From positions 1 through 64,000 of the forward strand of contig NZ_JAHGVE010000002.1 of the NCBI RefSeq assembly GCF_018835585.1: DNA of 64,000 nucleotides, written 5' to 3'. The DNA comes from Pelorhabdus rhamnosifermentans. GTDB taxonomy: Bacteria; Bacillota; Negativicutes; UMGS1260. The position numbers and the translations under genes were made by a program. The notes beneath the pieces are model-generated. The model searched no databases. It saw only the letters and a list, made by a program, of their open reading frames with translations, and was not told where the DNA came from. Positions 56,364 to 64,000 of this stretch are shown one piece after another; position 1 is the stretch's first letter; every line of letters begins with the position of its first letter.

Positions 56364-57317
56364 ATGGAAAAAGCAAACATGGTATGGCCGGATAAGGTCA
56401 CTATTTGCGAAGTTGGTTTGCGCGATGGTTTGCAAAATGAAAAAAGAATATTTAGCGTAGAAGAAAAACTGCAACTGCTGAATGCGGCAGTTGAATCGGG
56501 TATAAAGGTTATCGAAGTTGGTTCATTTGTTCATCCCAAAGCTGTGCCATCGATGGCAGGTACAGATAAATTGGTACAGGCCATGGAAAAGGTAGATGGC
56601 GTTGAATATCGCGTTTTAGTACCTAATCTAAAAGGGGTCGAACGTGCTTTTGTTTCTGGTATCAAGAAGGTAAAACTTACTGTTTCAGCCAGTGAAGCTC
56701 ATTGTATCAATAATTTCAATAAGAAGCCTTTGGAAATGATGGAAAGCTTCGGTAGCTGTGTTGACTTTGCTACTAAGAATAATATGGAAGTATCGGGTGC
56801 AATTTCCACTTCGTTTGGGTGTCCATTCCAAGGTAAGGTTCCAGTGGAACAAGTGGAAAATGTTGTACGTAGCTTTTTAAAATTAGGTATCACTGAATTA
56901 TCCATGTCGGATACGACTGGTATGGCTAATCCCCGTCAGGTATTTGAATTAGGTAGTTATATGGTAAAAACCTTTCCAAAGGTGAGGTGGGTCATGCATT
57001 TCCACAATACTCGTGGCATGGCTTTGGCTAATATTGTCGCGGGCATGCAGGCGGGTATTACAACTTTTGACGGTGCCTTCGCTGGAATGGGCGGCTGTCC
57101 GTTTGCTCCAGGTGCGTCCGGAAATGTAGCTACTGAAGATGTGATTCATATGCTCCATGAAATGGGTGTCAACACAGGAATTGATTTAGAAAAAGCCATG
57201 GCAACGGCCCGCTTAGCGCAGCAGTTGGTCGGACACCAAACGGAAAGCTGTGTTTTGAAAGCGGGACGCTGTCAGGACTTAGTTAAAGAAAAAGCTAAAC
57301 ATCAGAATAATAAATAA
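56364..57317 (+). CDS. hydroxymethylglutaryl-CoA lyase family enzyme
   Basis: 317 residues of the DRE-TIM metallolyase type. VTICEVGLRDGLQNEKRIFS at 12-31 has the catalytic RDGLQNE motif. MHFHNTRGMALANIVAGM near 210 holds metal-binding histidines, and AGMGGCPFAPGASGNVATED near 240 carries the active-site cysteine signature of HMG-CoA lyases. The product would be acetyl-CoA plus acetoacetate from HMG-CoA; related acyl-CoA substrates are possible. It lies 57 bases after the CoA-transferase gene. No leucine-degradation genes (carboxylase, hydratase) are beside it. Confidence 0.88.
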   Translation: MEKANMVWPDKVTICEVGLRDGLQNEKRIFSVEEKLQLLNAAVESGIKVIEVGSFVHPKAVPSMAGTDKLVQAMEKVDGVEYRVLVPNLKGVERAFVSGIKKVKLTVSASEAHCINNFNKKPLEMMESFGSCVDFATKNNMEVSGAISTSFGCPFQGKVPVEQVENVVRSFLKLGITELSMSDTTGMANPRQVFELGSYMVKTFPKVRWVMHFHNTRGMALANIVAGMQAGITTFDGAFAGMGGCPFAPGASGNVATEDVIHMLHEMGVNTGIDLEKAMATARLAQQLVGHQTESCVLKAGRCQDLVKEKAKHQNNK

Positions 57318-57534
57318 GAATGAACTGACATTCTAAAAAAACATTAGCATGATCTGACAGGTACAGCCAATAGGGTCGAAAGTCAATTGTAGCTTAGTTC
57401 AGCCCTAGCGCGACTTACCTGTCTTTGTGAGTCTTGTCTTAATTTTGAGGTAAGATTTCTGTTATTGAGCAGACTGAGAAAAATTATTATGCTGACTATC
57501 TTTTGAAATAAAAGATGAAAGGAGGTGAATTTGG

Positions 57535-57717
57535 ATGAGTTTAAAAATTGATGTCCACCGCTGCAAAGGGTGCGGCATTTGTGCAGAGTTTTGTCCGAAA
57601 AAGGTGCTAGCAGTAAATGCAATTGAAAAAATAGAAATAGTAAATAAGGATGCGTGCATTGGTTGTAAACAATGTGAATTGAGATGTCCTGATTATGCTA
57701 TTTTTGTCGAAAAATAA
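57535..57717 (+). CDS. korD: 2-oxoacid:ferredoxin oxidoreductase delta subunit (ferredoxin)
   Basis: 60 residues with two [4Fe-4S] motifs, CKGCGICAEFCPKKVL and CIGCKQCELRCPDYAIF. This is the small delta subunit that passes electrons from the TPP enzyme. GAAAGGAGGTG precedes ATG. The 217-base gap before it shows no clear terminator, so it may belong to the sigma-54 operon or have its own promoter. Confidence 0.9.
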   Translation: MSLKIDVHRCKGCGICAEFCPKKVLAVNAIEKIEIVNKDACIGCKQCELRCPDYAIFVEK

Positions 57718-57732
57718 AAGGAGTGAATATCT

Positions 57733-58878
57733 ATGGCAACTGTCCTCATGCAAGGCAATCAGGCCTGCGCTGAAGGAGCCATTGCTGCCGGCGCTCGTTT
57801 CTTTGGTGGTTATCCTATTACGCCCTCAACTGAAATTGCCGAGCTTATGGCTAAACGTTTACCTCAAGTAGGCGGTAAATTTATTCAAATGGAAGATGAA
57901 ATTTCCGGCATCGGTGTTATTATTGGTGCATCTCTCGCAGGTAAAAAAGTACTGACTGCTACAAGCGGTCCTGGTTTTTCCTTAAAACAAGAACTCCTTG
58001 GTTATGCGTCTATTGCTGAAGTACCTATCGTCATTGCCAATGTGCAGCGCGTAGGTCCGTCTACCGGTCAGCCAACTTCTCCCTCTCAGGCTGACATTAT
58101 GCAAGCCCGCTGGGGAACACACGGCGATCATCCCGTCATTGCCCTGACGCCGTCTAGTGTACCCGAAACATTTACCTTAACCATTCGGGCTTATGAACTA
58201 TCAGAAAAATACCGTGTACCTGTTATTATGCTTATGGACGAAATTGTCGGCCATATGCGTGAAAAAATTGAACTGCCTGATAGCTATGACAGTATCCATC
58301 AGCCTATGCGTAAACAACCGACAGAAAAACCGTCGAAGGATTTCAAGGCTTATCGTGCCGACAACGATAAAATTTGTCCTATGCCGCCTTTTGGTACAGG
58401 CTACCGTTATCATGTAACCGGACTGATTCATGACGAAAGCGGTTTCCCGAACGGTGCTCCTGCAGCCACTGTTGCCCAGATGGATCGTCTCAACGAAAAA
58501 CTTTCCGACAATCTTGATGATATTGTCACCTATGAAGAATATCGTCTTGAAGATGCTGAATACGCTGTTGTTGCTTTCGGTGGTACGGCGCGTACAGCTT
58601 ATGCAGCCGTTGATGAAGCGCGCTCTCAAGGCATCAAAATCGGACTCTTCCGTCCCATTACCATTTGGCCTTTTGCCCAAAAACAAATCGCTGAGCTTGC
58701 CACACGCGTCAAAAAGATCCTTGTTGCTGAACTCAACTGCGGTCAATATGTAGGCGAAGTTCAAAAAGCCGTAAACGGGAAAATCCCCGTTGTTTCCTAT
58801 ACGAAATATAACAATGAGGCCATCACTCCCGCTGAGTTACTCACTGGTCTTGTCAAACTCACAGGGGAGGAGAAATAA
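57733..58878 (+). CDS. korA: 2-oxoglutarate:ferredoxin oxidoreductase alpha subunit
   Basis: 381 residues. MQGNQACAEGAIAAGARFFGGYPITPSTEIAELMAKRLP opens the pyrimidine domain; ATSGPGFSLKQELLGYASIAEVP near 80 and NVQRVGPSTGQPTSPSQAD near 106 are typical of KorA. The C-terminal transketolase-like domain contains VVAFGGTARTAYAAVDEAR. It follows korD by 15 bases. Gene order D-A-B-C and separate subunits match KOR enzymes. 2-oxoglutarate is the usual substrate, but other 2-oxoacids cannot be excluded. Confidence 0.9.
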   Translation: MATVLMQGNQACAEGAIAAGARFFGGYPITPSTEIAELMAKRLPQVGGKFIQMEDEISGIGVIIGASLAGKKVLTATSGPGFSLKQELLGYASIAEVPIVIANVQRVGPSTGQPTSPSQADIMQARWGTHGDHPVIALTPSSVPETFTLTIRAYELSEKYRVPVIMLMDEIVGHMREKIELPDSYDSIHQPMRKQPTEKPSKDFKAYRADNDKICPMPPFGTGYRYHVTGLIHDESGFPNGAPAATVAQMDRLNEKLSDNLDDIVTYEEYRLEDAEYAVVAFGGTARTAYAAVDEARSQGIKIGLFRPITIWPFAQKQIAELATRVKKILVAELNCGQYVGEVQKAVNGKIPVVSYTKYNNEAITPAELLTGLVKLTGEEK

Positions 58879-58880
58879 TC

Positions 58881-59708
58881 ATGAATATGGAAGAAATCGT
58901 ACAAAAATATTATCGCCAGAACCACTTGCCTCATATGTGGTGTCCTGGCTGCGGCAATGGTATTGTCACAAGCGCTGCTGTCAAAGCTATTGACAAACTC
59001 CAATTAAGTCAAGATAACACAGCCATTGTATCAGGTATCGGTTGTTCCTCCAGAGCCTCAGGGTACTTGGATTTTGATACTGTTCATACTGCTCATGGCC
59101 GGGCCATTCCCTTTGCTACAGGCATCAAACTTGCTAATCCTAAGCTGAACGTTATTGTCATGACAGGAGACGGCGATGCCACAGCTATTGGCGGCAATCA
59201 TTTCATCCATGCTGCAAGAAGAAATATCAACATCACCGTTGTTTTATTTAACAACTCTATTTACGGCATGACAGGCGGTCAGTATTCACCGCTCACTCCT
59301 CTTCACAGCAAAGCAACTACGGCACCTTATGGAACTATTGAACGCAGCTTTGATGTAGTGGAATTGGCCAAAGCAGCCGGAGCTACCTTTGTTGCTCGTG
59401 GGACAACCTATCATGCTCAGCAGTTGTCCGATGTTATTGCTGAAGCGATTGCTCATGACGGTTTTTCTCTTGTTGAAGCCATTACAGCTTGCCCCATCGG
59501 ATTCGGTCGTCAAAACAAACGAGGCTCAGGAGCCAACATGATGAAATGGCAGAAAGAGCATGCCGTAACGGTAGGACAAGCATCGAATATGGCAGCAGAG
59601 CAACTGGTTGACAAATTTGTTATTGGTGTGCTGCACAAAGCAGAAGCACCGGAGTATACCAAACAATATGACCTGATTATTGAACAGGCCCAGAAAGGGG
59701 CGAAATAA
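58881..59708 (+). CDS. korB: 2-oxoglutarate:ferredoxin oxidoreductase beta subunit
   Basis: 275 residues binding thiamine diphosphate. HMWCPGCGNGIVTSAAVKAI near 14 has the cluster cysteines. GIGCSSRASGYLDFDTVHTAHGRAIPFATGIKLANP near 52 and VMTGDGDATAIGGNHFIHAARRN near 93 are the TPP site. ATG 58881 follows GGGGAGGAG, two bases after korA ends. It lacks the long C-terminal extension of pyruvate enzymes, which fits KorB. Confidence 0.92.
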   Translation: MNMEEIVQKYYRQNHLPHMWCPGCGNGIVTSAAVKAIDKLQLSQDNTAIVSGIGCSSRASGYLDFDTVHTAHGRAIPFATGIKLANPKLNVIVMTGDGDATAIGGNHFIHAARRNINITVVLFNNSIYGMTGGQYSPLTPLHSKATTAPYGTIERSFDVVELAKAAGATFVARGTTYHAQQLSDVIAEAIAHDGFSLVEAITACPIGFGRQNKRGSGANMMKWQKEHAVTVGQASNMAAEQLVDKFVIGVLHKAEAPEYTKQYDLIIEQAQKGAK

Positions 59709-59710
59709 GT

Positions 59711-60232
59711 ATGTTGCAAATGCGTTTATCAGGAACAGGCGGTCAAGGTCTGATTCTTGCCGGAATTATTTTGGCTGAAGCAGCTATTTTGGATGGGAAA
59801 AATGCCATTCAGTCTCAGTCTTATGGGCCGGAAGCACGTGGCGGTTCCAGTAAGTCGGAAGTTTTGATTTCCGATAAACCTCTCCATTTTCCTAAAGTAA
59901 CGAAACCAGACTTAGTGTTGGCCATGAGCCAAGAAGCCTGCGATAAATATACTTCTGATTTAGATGAAGATGGTATTTTGATTGTTGATACAGGTTTTGT
60001 CAAGGAAATTCCTCAAAAAGCAAAAAAAATATTTGAATTTCCAATTACCGAAAAAGCTAAGACTGAAGTTGGTAAAACATTGTTTGCTAACATCGTAGCG
60101 ATTGGCGCTATTGTTGCGTTAACCAAATGTGTCAGTGAAGAATCCATTACGAAAGCCGTATTAAACCGTGTTCCGAAAGGAACGGAAAAGGTTAACACAC
60201 AGGCATTGAAGATTGGCATGTCTTTGCAATAA
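59711..60232 (+). CDS. korC: 2-oxoglutarate:ferredoxin oxidoreductase gamma subunit
   Basis: 173 residues. MRLSGTGGQGLILAGIILAEAA is the glycine-rich start and SQSYGPEARGGSSKSEVLIS near 39 the conserved CoA-side motif. It starts two bases after korB, completing a four-subunit enzyme. A terminator follows directly. Confidence 0.92.
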   Translation: MLQMRLSGTGGQGLILAGIILAEAAILDGKNAIQSQSYGPEARGGSSKSEVLISDKPLHFPKVTKPDLVLAMSQEACDKYTSDLDEDGILIVDTGFVKEIPQKAKKIFEFPITEKAKTEVGKTLFANIVAIGAIVALTKCVSEESITKAVLNRVPKGTEKVNTQALKIGMSLQ

Positions 60233-60253
60233 AGTAACAGTTCCACTTTTAGC

Positions 60254-60287
60254 GGGAGAATCTTTCCCCGATTCTCCCACTTTTTTT
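60254..60287 (+). terminator. terminator of the kor genes
   Basis: GGGAGAATC and GATTCTCCC form a 9-bp stem around TTTCCCC, followed by TTTTTTT. Confidence 0.9.
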
Positions 60288-60416
60288 ATATTATAACTAA
60301 GAATAATTAGTCCTTAAATGGGGTTCTAACTATGTTAGCATATACAATTCCAATAAATTAAACATATTGTTAAAGATCTGATTTTAAAAGGTTAATAATA
60401 GGATAAATTGATGTAA

Positions 60417-60477
60417 GGCTGCTTTTTTCTGAATCGTTGTCTAAACGAATACAATTTACGGAAAATGCAGTCTTTTA
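60417..60477 (+). repeat. dispersed stem-loop element, copy B
   Basis: GGCTGCTTTTTTCT pairs with GAAAATGCAGTC (one G-U, one mismatch), followed by TTTT. The apical CTGAATCGTTGTCTAA matches CTGAGCGTTGTCTAA of copy A at 1496..1560. Both lie on the + strand a short way after a metabolic operon. The rest of 60288..60971 is AT-rich and holds only this and the palindrome at 60804. Confidence 0.5.
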
Positions 60478-60803
60478 TTATATAAGTAATAATATTTAAA
60501 AATAATAATATTTTAGAAGGAATTATCAGATTAATAGCGAATAATATGTAATATTAAGTCAAATGATGTCAAAGTTCTGCTAAAAGAAACTAGGACTTAT
60601 TGTTATCTGAGAAAAATATTTTAAATTTGCTATTTATTAAAATATCATTTTATGTAATGAAAACAAGGCTGTGTTGTATCAGTGAGAATAAGTTCAAAGA
60701 AAATTGTAAAGCGTTCAGTCATTATGCAGTGCAAGAAAACTTATAAAGATTAAGTAGTGGGTTTTATGAGTTTTAAAACGAGTGAGATATCATCCTAATT
60801 TTG

Positions 60804-60818
60804 TGAAACGTCGTTTCA
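60804..60818. promoter_or_regulatory. 15-base perfect palindrome
   Basis: TGAAACG-T-CGTTTCA, 154 bases before the broken DASS gene. Its core ACGACGTTTC (opposite strand) recurs at 54802..54811, upstream of the sigma-54 promoter. It could be an activator site shared by the two operons; no -24/-12 element was found between it and the gene. Confidence 0.35.
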
Positions 60819-60971
60819 TAAGATGAAACACAGAGACATCAGGATGGATAAAGTGCTGAAGTTGGCCATTGCAGTCTTACAATTTTAGATAGTTAGATAA
60901 AGGGGGTAATTTAAAAAAATAATCAGGTAAATAGTTGTGAAATTGTATTTTTAAGATCGGAGGTTTGCTTA

Positions 60972-61499
60972 TTGAACACTCAAAGCCAACAAAAAAGAAA
61001 AACATTTTGTGGATTTACGACTTTGCAAATAGCTGGGCTTACACTAGCGGCTTGTATTTGGTTCATCATGACATATGTAGCTTCTCCTCCTGTAGGTTTG
61101 TCTAAAGCTGGATGGGCGGCAACGGAAATTATGTTCATGATGATAGTTATCTGGATAACGGATGCGTTACCAAGTGGACTTTGCGCTTTTTTAATTGTCA
61201 TTTTACTGGCATTAACGGGTGCTACAGACTGGAGTAGTAAAAATACACCGAATACTCGGATTTTAAGTGCTTTAATAGGATTTTCCGCAAAAGAAACTTG
61301 GTTAATTGCTGCTGCATTTGTACTCGGTATGGGGCTGGTAGAATCTGGACTGGGTCGGCGGGTTACGTACAGTATTATGTCAATAAAAATATTTGCGCGT
61401 TATGTATAATTGTTTTCTTTACAGCCTTCATCATGGGTTCTAATCGTCATTTTTGGTATGTTTTGGTTTCCGTTAATTGGAATTCCAATTTATAAATAG
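60972..61499 (+). pseudogene. DASS/SLC13-type anion:Na+ symporter with large internal deletion
   Basis: A TTG start behind CGGAGG opens a 145-residue frame with a DASS N-terminus (TLAACIWFIMTYVASPPVGLSKAGWAATEIMFMMIVIWITDALPSG; FSAKETWLIAAAFVLGMGLVESGLGRR). It stops at TAA 61407. The same frame then reads PSSWVLIVIFGMFWFPLIGIPIYK to TAG 61499, which looks like the extreme C-terminus of such a transporter. About 300 codons are missing between. The intact gene would have carried di- or tricarboxylates, in keeping with the enzymes that follow. Confidence 0.7.
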
Positions 61500-61546
61500 A
61501 TACAGAAAGTGATTATACAAAATAATTGAATGGAGAGCGAAATTAA

Positions 61547-62917
61547 ATGAGTCTCGTAAGGCTATTGGCAAAATATGTTGTGAATGAAAAATTTGAAAAA
61601 TTGCCCCCGGAAGTCATAAAGCAGGCCAAAAAATGTGTACTTGATTGTTGTGGAACAATGATTAGTGGTCGTTATATGACTGAAGGCAAGCAAATGGCCA
61701 GATATGCTATTGGTACTATGGGGATTCCAGAATCAACTGTGATTGGCTGTGGGAAGGTACAAAAAGAAGTGGCTGCTTTTTGTAATGCGTTTATGATCCG
61801 CGTTTCTGATTTAGATGACGGTCATCGCGAAGCGATGGGACATCCTGCCGGCGTTGTTGTTTCTACAGCTTTGGCAATAGGAGAGCATATTGGTGCCAGT
61901 GGTGCCGATGTAATTAATGCCATTGTAGTAGGTTATGAAATATATGCGCGACTCGGTAAGATAATCAATCCATCAGCCTACATCGAGAGGGGATTTGATG
62001 CTACTGGCATTTGTGGTGCAATAGGTGCCGCCGCTGCTGCTGCAAAGCTATACAATATGGACGAGGAACAGACTAAAAATGCGTTGGGAATAGCTGCGTT
62101 GCATGCTGGCAGCCTTAATGAGTATGTGACAGACGGTACAATGGGAAAGGCACTTTCACCTGCATGGGGAGCTGCGAATGGTGTTAGGGCGGCTGTATTG
62201 GCGAAATTTGGTATGACAGGTCCGGAAACAATTCTGGAAGGCAAGAAAGGATTTTTTCAAGCTTTTGCCAAGGAATATGATGAAACGGGCTTTGCAGCTG
62301 ATTTGGGGAGTAATTATGAGATCTTGCGTAACTATTTCAAAATACATGCTTGTGTAAGAAGACTCCATCCAGCGATTGATGTGCTAGTCGCATGGCGAAA
62401 AGAACAGAATCTGACACCTGATAATGTTAAGGAAATTCTCATTCGAGCGGGTAAGTTTGTGAATCAAGCAAATAATCCTCATCCCAAGACTTTGGTAAGC
62501 ACACAAACGAGTATGCCCTTTTGCCTTGCTGTAGCGTTAAAATATGGTTATATAAGCGAGGGATCGATGCATGAGAGTATGAATAATGAGGAAATTGCAG
62601 CAATCGAAGATAAGATTAGAATTGTTTTGGACCAAAAGGTTTTAGATTATGAATTGGCTAACCCTAGTCATTGGGGTGCGGCAGATGTGGAATTAGTGAC
62701 AAACGATGGTAAAACAATGCGAAAATGGGCTCCTTTGGCTTTAGGCGAATTTGAAATGCCGCTTTCGTGGGAACAATTACAAGCTAAGTTCGATAAATTG
62801 GTCGGCGAAACGGAATTAGCCTCTTCAGGGAGTGAAATTTCCCGTAAAATTGCCTACTTTGAAGGATGTAAATCAATCGGCGACTTTATTGCCAGTTTTT
62901 CTTTAAATAATAGTTAA
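61547..62917 (+). CDS. MmgE/PrpD-family protein, first copy
   Basis: 456 residues of the family that includes 2-methylcitrate dehydratase, cis-aconitate decarboxylase and iminodisuccinate epimerase. CVLDCCGTMISGRYMTEG near 25, SDLDDGHREAMGHPAGVVVSTALAIGE near 85, and ERGFDATGICGAIGAAAAAAKLYNMDEEQ near 147 are typical helical-domain blocks. WGAANGVRAAVLAKFGMTGPETILEG-like sequence follows near 205. The reaction cannot be chosen from sequence by eye. ATG follows GGAGAG. A close paralogue follows. Confidence 0.85.
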   Translation: MSLVRLLAKYVVNEKFEKLPPEVIKQAKKCVLDCCGTMISGRYMTEGKQMARYAIGTMGIPESTVIGCGKVQKEVAAFCNAFMIRVSDLDDGHREAMGHPAGVVVSTALAIGEHIGASGADVINAIVVGYEIYARLGKIINPSAYIERGFDATGICGAIGAAAAAAKLYNMDEEQTKNALGIAALHAGSLNEYVTDGTMGKALSPAWGAANGVRAAVLAKFGMTGPETILEGKKGFFQAFAKEYDETGFAADLGSNYEILRNYFKIHACVRRLHPAIDVLVAWRKEQNLTPDNVKEILIRAGKFVNQANNPHPKTLVSTQTSMPFCLAVALKYGYISEGSMHESMNNEEIAAIEDKIRIVLDQKVLDYELANPSHWGAADVELVTNDGKTMRKWAPLALGEFEMPLSWEQLQAKFDKLVGETELASSGSEISRKIAYFEGCKSIGDFIASFSLNNS

Positions 62918-63199
62918 AGAAAAATTTATTTAAAAACAATTATCCTAATGTATAATATTTAGCCAATTAATGAAACTTTGTTCCATTGTATAAAACAAAA
63001 TAAGATTTCCTATTTAATATAGGTGGTTTTCTGCTATTCTCTCTACTGGCAAAACAGTAGAAAAAAACTGGCATCAAGTTTATCCCTCCATTAAGAGCAT
63101 GCTCTATATAGTGGGTAAACCGGCTTGTTGGGGTGGCAGATTCCAATAAAATGTAAGTTGCTTCACAGATGCAATATCGAAAAAAGGAGGATGATTAGT

Positions 63200-64000
63200 G
63201 TGGGACTAGTGCGCTTGCTAGCAGATTCTGTTGTGGAAACAGAATTTGATAAATTATCGCCTGAAGTAGTGGAGCAAGCGAAAAAATGCTTACTTGATTG
63301 TATGGGAAATATGTTGGGAGGCCGATATACGGAGAAAGGCAGGAAAATTGTCCAATATGCTTCACGGTGGAATAATTCACCTGAAGCCACTGTTATCGGC
63401 TATGGTAAGGTCTCCCGGGAAACAGCAGCTTTTGCCAATTCGGTGATGTCGCGGGCCATGGATTTAGACGATGGGAATCGTTTTTCTTTTGGGCACCCTG
63501 GTAGTGTTCTTGTTCCGGCCGCTTTGGCAATGGGTGAAATTACAGAAGCGAGCGGTCGCGATATTATTAATGCGCTTGTAGTGGGCTATGATGTTTTTGT
63601 CCGGCTTGGTACGACTGTTAATCCATCTTCTTACCATGAGCGGGGATTTGATGTTACAGGCATAAGCGGGGCTGTTGCTGTAGCAGCAGTTGCAGCAAAA
63701 TTATACGGATTAAATGCGGAACAAACAAAAGATGCACTAGGTATTGCATGTTTGCATGCGGGTGGCATTATTGAGTATCAAAATGATGGTTCTGATGGGA
63801 AGGTCCTTTGTCCTGGTTGGTCTACATCAACGGGGATTAAGGCAGCAGATTTGGCTCAAATGGGGTTTACGGGACCCGAAAGTATTTTAGAAGGAAATAA
63901 GGGCTTTTTTCAGGCTTTTTCGAATCAATATGACATAAATCGCCTAACTGATGGATTGGGAATCAATAGGGGGATCATGCAAACCTATTTCAAAATGCAC
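63200..64000 (+). CDS. MmgE/PrpD-family protein, second copy, cut by window end
   Basis: 267 codons are visible, with no stop. GLVRLLADSVVETEFDKLSPEVVEQAKKCLLDC parallels the first copy (SLVRLLAKYVV...CVLDCCG) throughout, including DLDDGNRFSFGHPGSVLVPAALAMGE and ERGFDVTGISGAVAVAAVAAKLYG. The HREAMGHP block of copy one is NRFSFGHP here. GTG 63200 is chosen for its ten-base distance from AAAGGAGG and the match to the first copy's start; ATG 63191 in frame would touch the site. The two copies are 282 bases apart and are probably paralogues of differing specificity. Confidence 0.85.
   Translation, partial: MGLVRLLADSVVETEFDKLSPEVVEQAKKCLLDCMGNMLGGRYTEKGRKIVQYASRWNNSPEATVIGYGKVSRETAAFANSVMSRAMDLDDGNRFSFGHPGSVLVPAALAMGEITEASGRDIINALVVGYDVFVRLGTTVNPSSYHERGFDVTGISGAVAVAAVAAKLYGLNAEQTKDALGIACLHAGGIIEYQNDGSDGKVLCPGWSTSTGIKAADLAQMGFTGPESILEGNKGFFQAFSNQYDINRLTDGLGINRGIMQTYFKMH

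Noticed and set aside
58201-58764. 187-residue minus-strand frame
   Set aside because: It is antisense to korA, whose coding sequence is unmistakable, and has low-complexity translation.
60855-60880. TTGGCCATTGCAG as a sigma-54 promoter before the DASS gene
   Set aside because: The GG and GC elements are only five bases apart instead of ten.

Overview
The window looks like a low-GC anaerobic firmicute with an outer membrane, most likely a Negativicute of the Sporomusa/Pelosinus type. The evidence is a porin-like protein with an N-terminal SLH domain (24605..26038), an RND efflux pump, fermentation modules for glutamate and citrate, ferredoxin-linked 2-oxoacid oxidoreductases, and an iron-only nitrogenase. 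The taxonomic call is inference; no rRNA is present. Most genes lie on the + strand with strong purine-rich ribosome binding sites.

Layout. 1..1419: the end of a citrate lyase alpha gene and an oxaloacetate decarboxylase alpha subunit (a citrate module running in from the left). 1702..3732: a chemoreceptor broken by one in-frame TAG. 3994..8198: an RND efflux pair. 9172..22294: a GntR regulator and a long run encoding glutamate mutase (glmSLE), methylaspartate ammonia-lyase, a P-loop protein of unknown role, a citrate/citramalate lyase set (citDEFC), malic enzyme and a two-subunit Fe-S fumarase-type hydratase. Together these can carry glutamate through methylaspartate, mesaconate and citramalate to pyruvate and acetate. 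22466..22921: tRNA-Pro, tRNA-Gly and tRNA-Arg, followed by a small AT-rich insert bounded by 20-bp direct repeats.

24605..37586: an SLH porin, an MFS transporter, a soluble chemoreceptor, a TetR regulator, an FAD oxidoreductase, butyrate kinase and phosphotransbutyrylase homologues, indolepyruvate:ferredoxin oxidoreductase and an enoate-reductase-like flavoenzyme. Closely related palindromes in the promoters of both arms suggest one TetR regulon. I infer uptake and fermentation of an aromatic or branched 2-oxo/2-enoate acid, with ATP made from the acyl-CoA.

38084..47283: the iron-only nitrogenase region (a small unknown protein, nifI1, nifI2, anfH, anfD, anfG, anfK, a HEPN-like protein, nifB), then a glutamine amidotransferase and a flavin-binding protein. 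Its leader is unusual. A promoter is followed at once by a small hairpin overlapping an intrinsic terminator, and then by two tandem RNA-like units. In both units perfect stems of unrelated sequence carry the identical loop CCACAAA, which can pair with a downstream GTGG. This is the best candidate in the window for an undescribed regulatory system.

47418..52433: small regulators, fragments, a truncated siroheme reductase-like gene behind a Crp/Fnr-type palindrome, and an OPT transporter. 52608..60232: a PrpR-type sigma-54 activator, facing a -24/-12 promoter that precedes a class III CoA-transferase, an HMG-CoA-lyase-family enzyme and korDABC. 60972..64000: a deleted DASS transporter and two tandem MmgE/PrpD-family genes, the second cut by the window edge.
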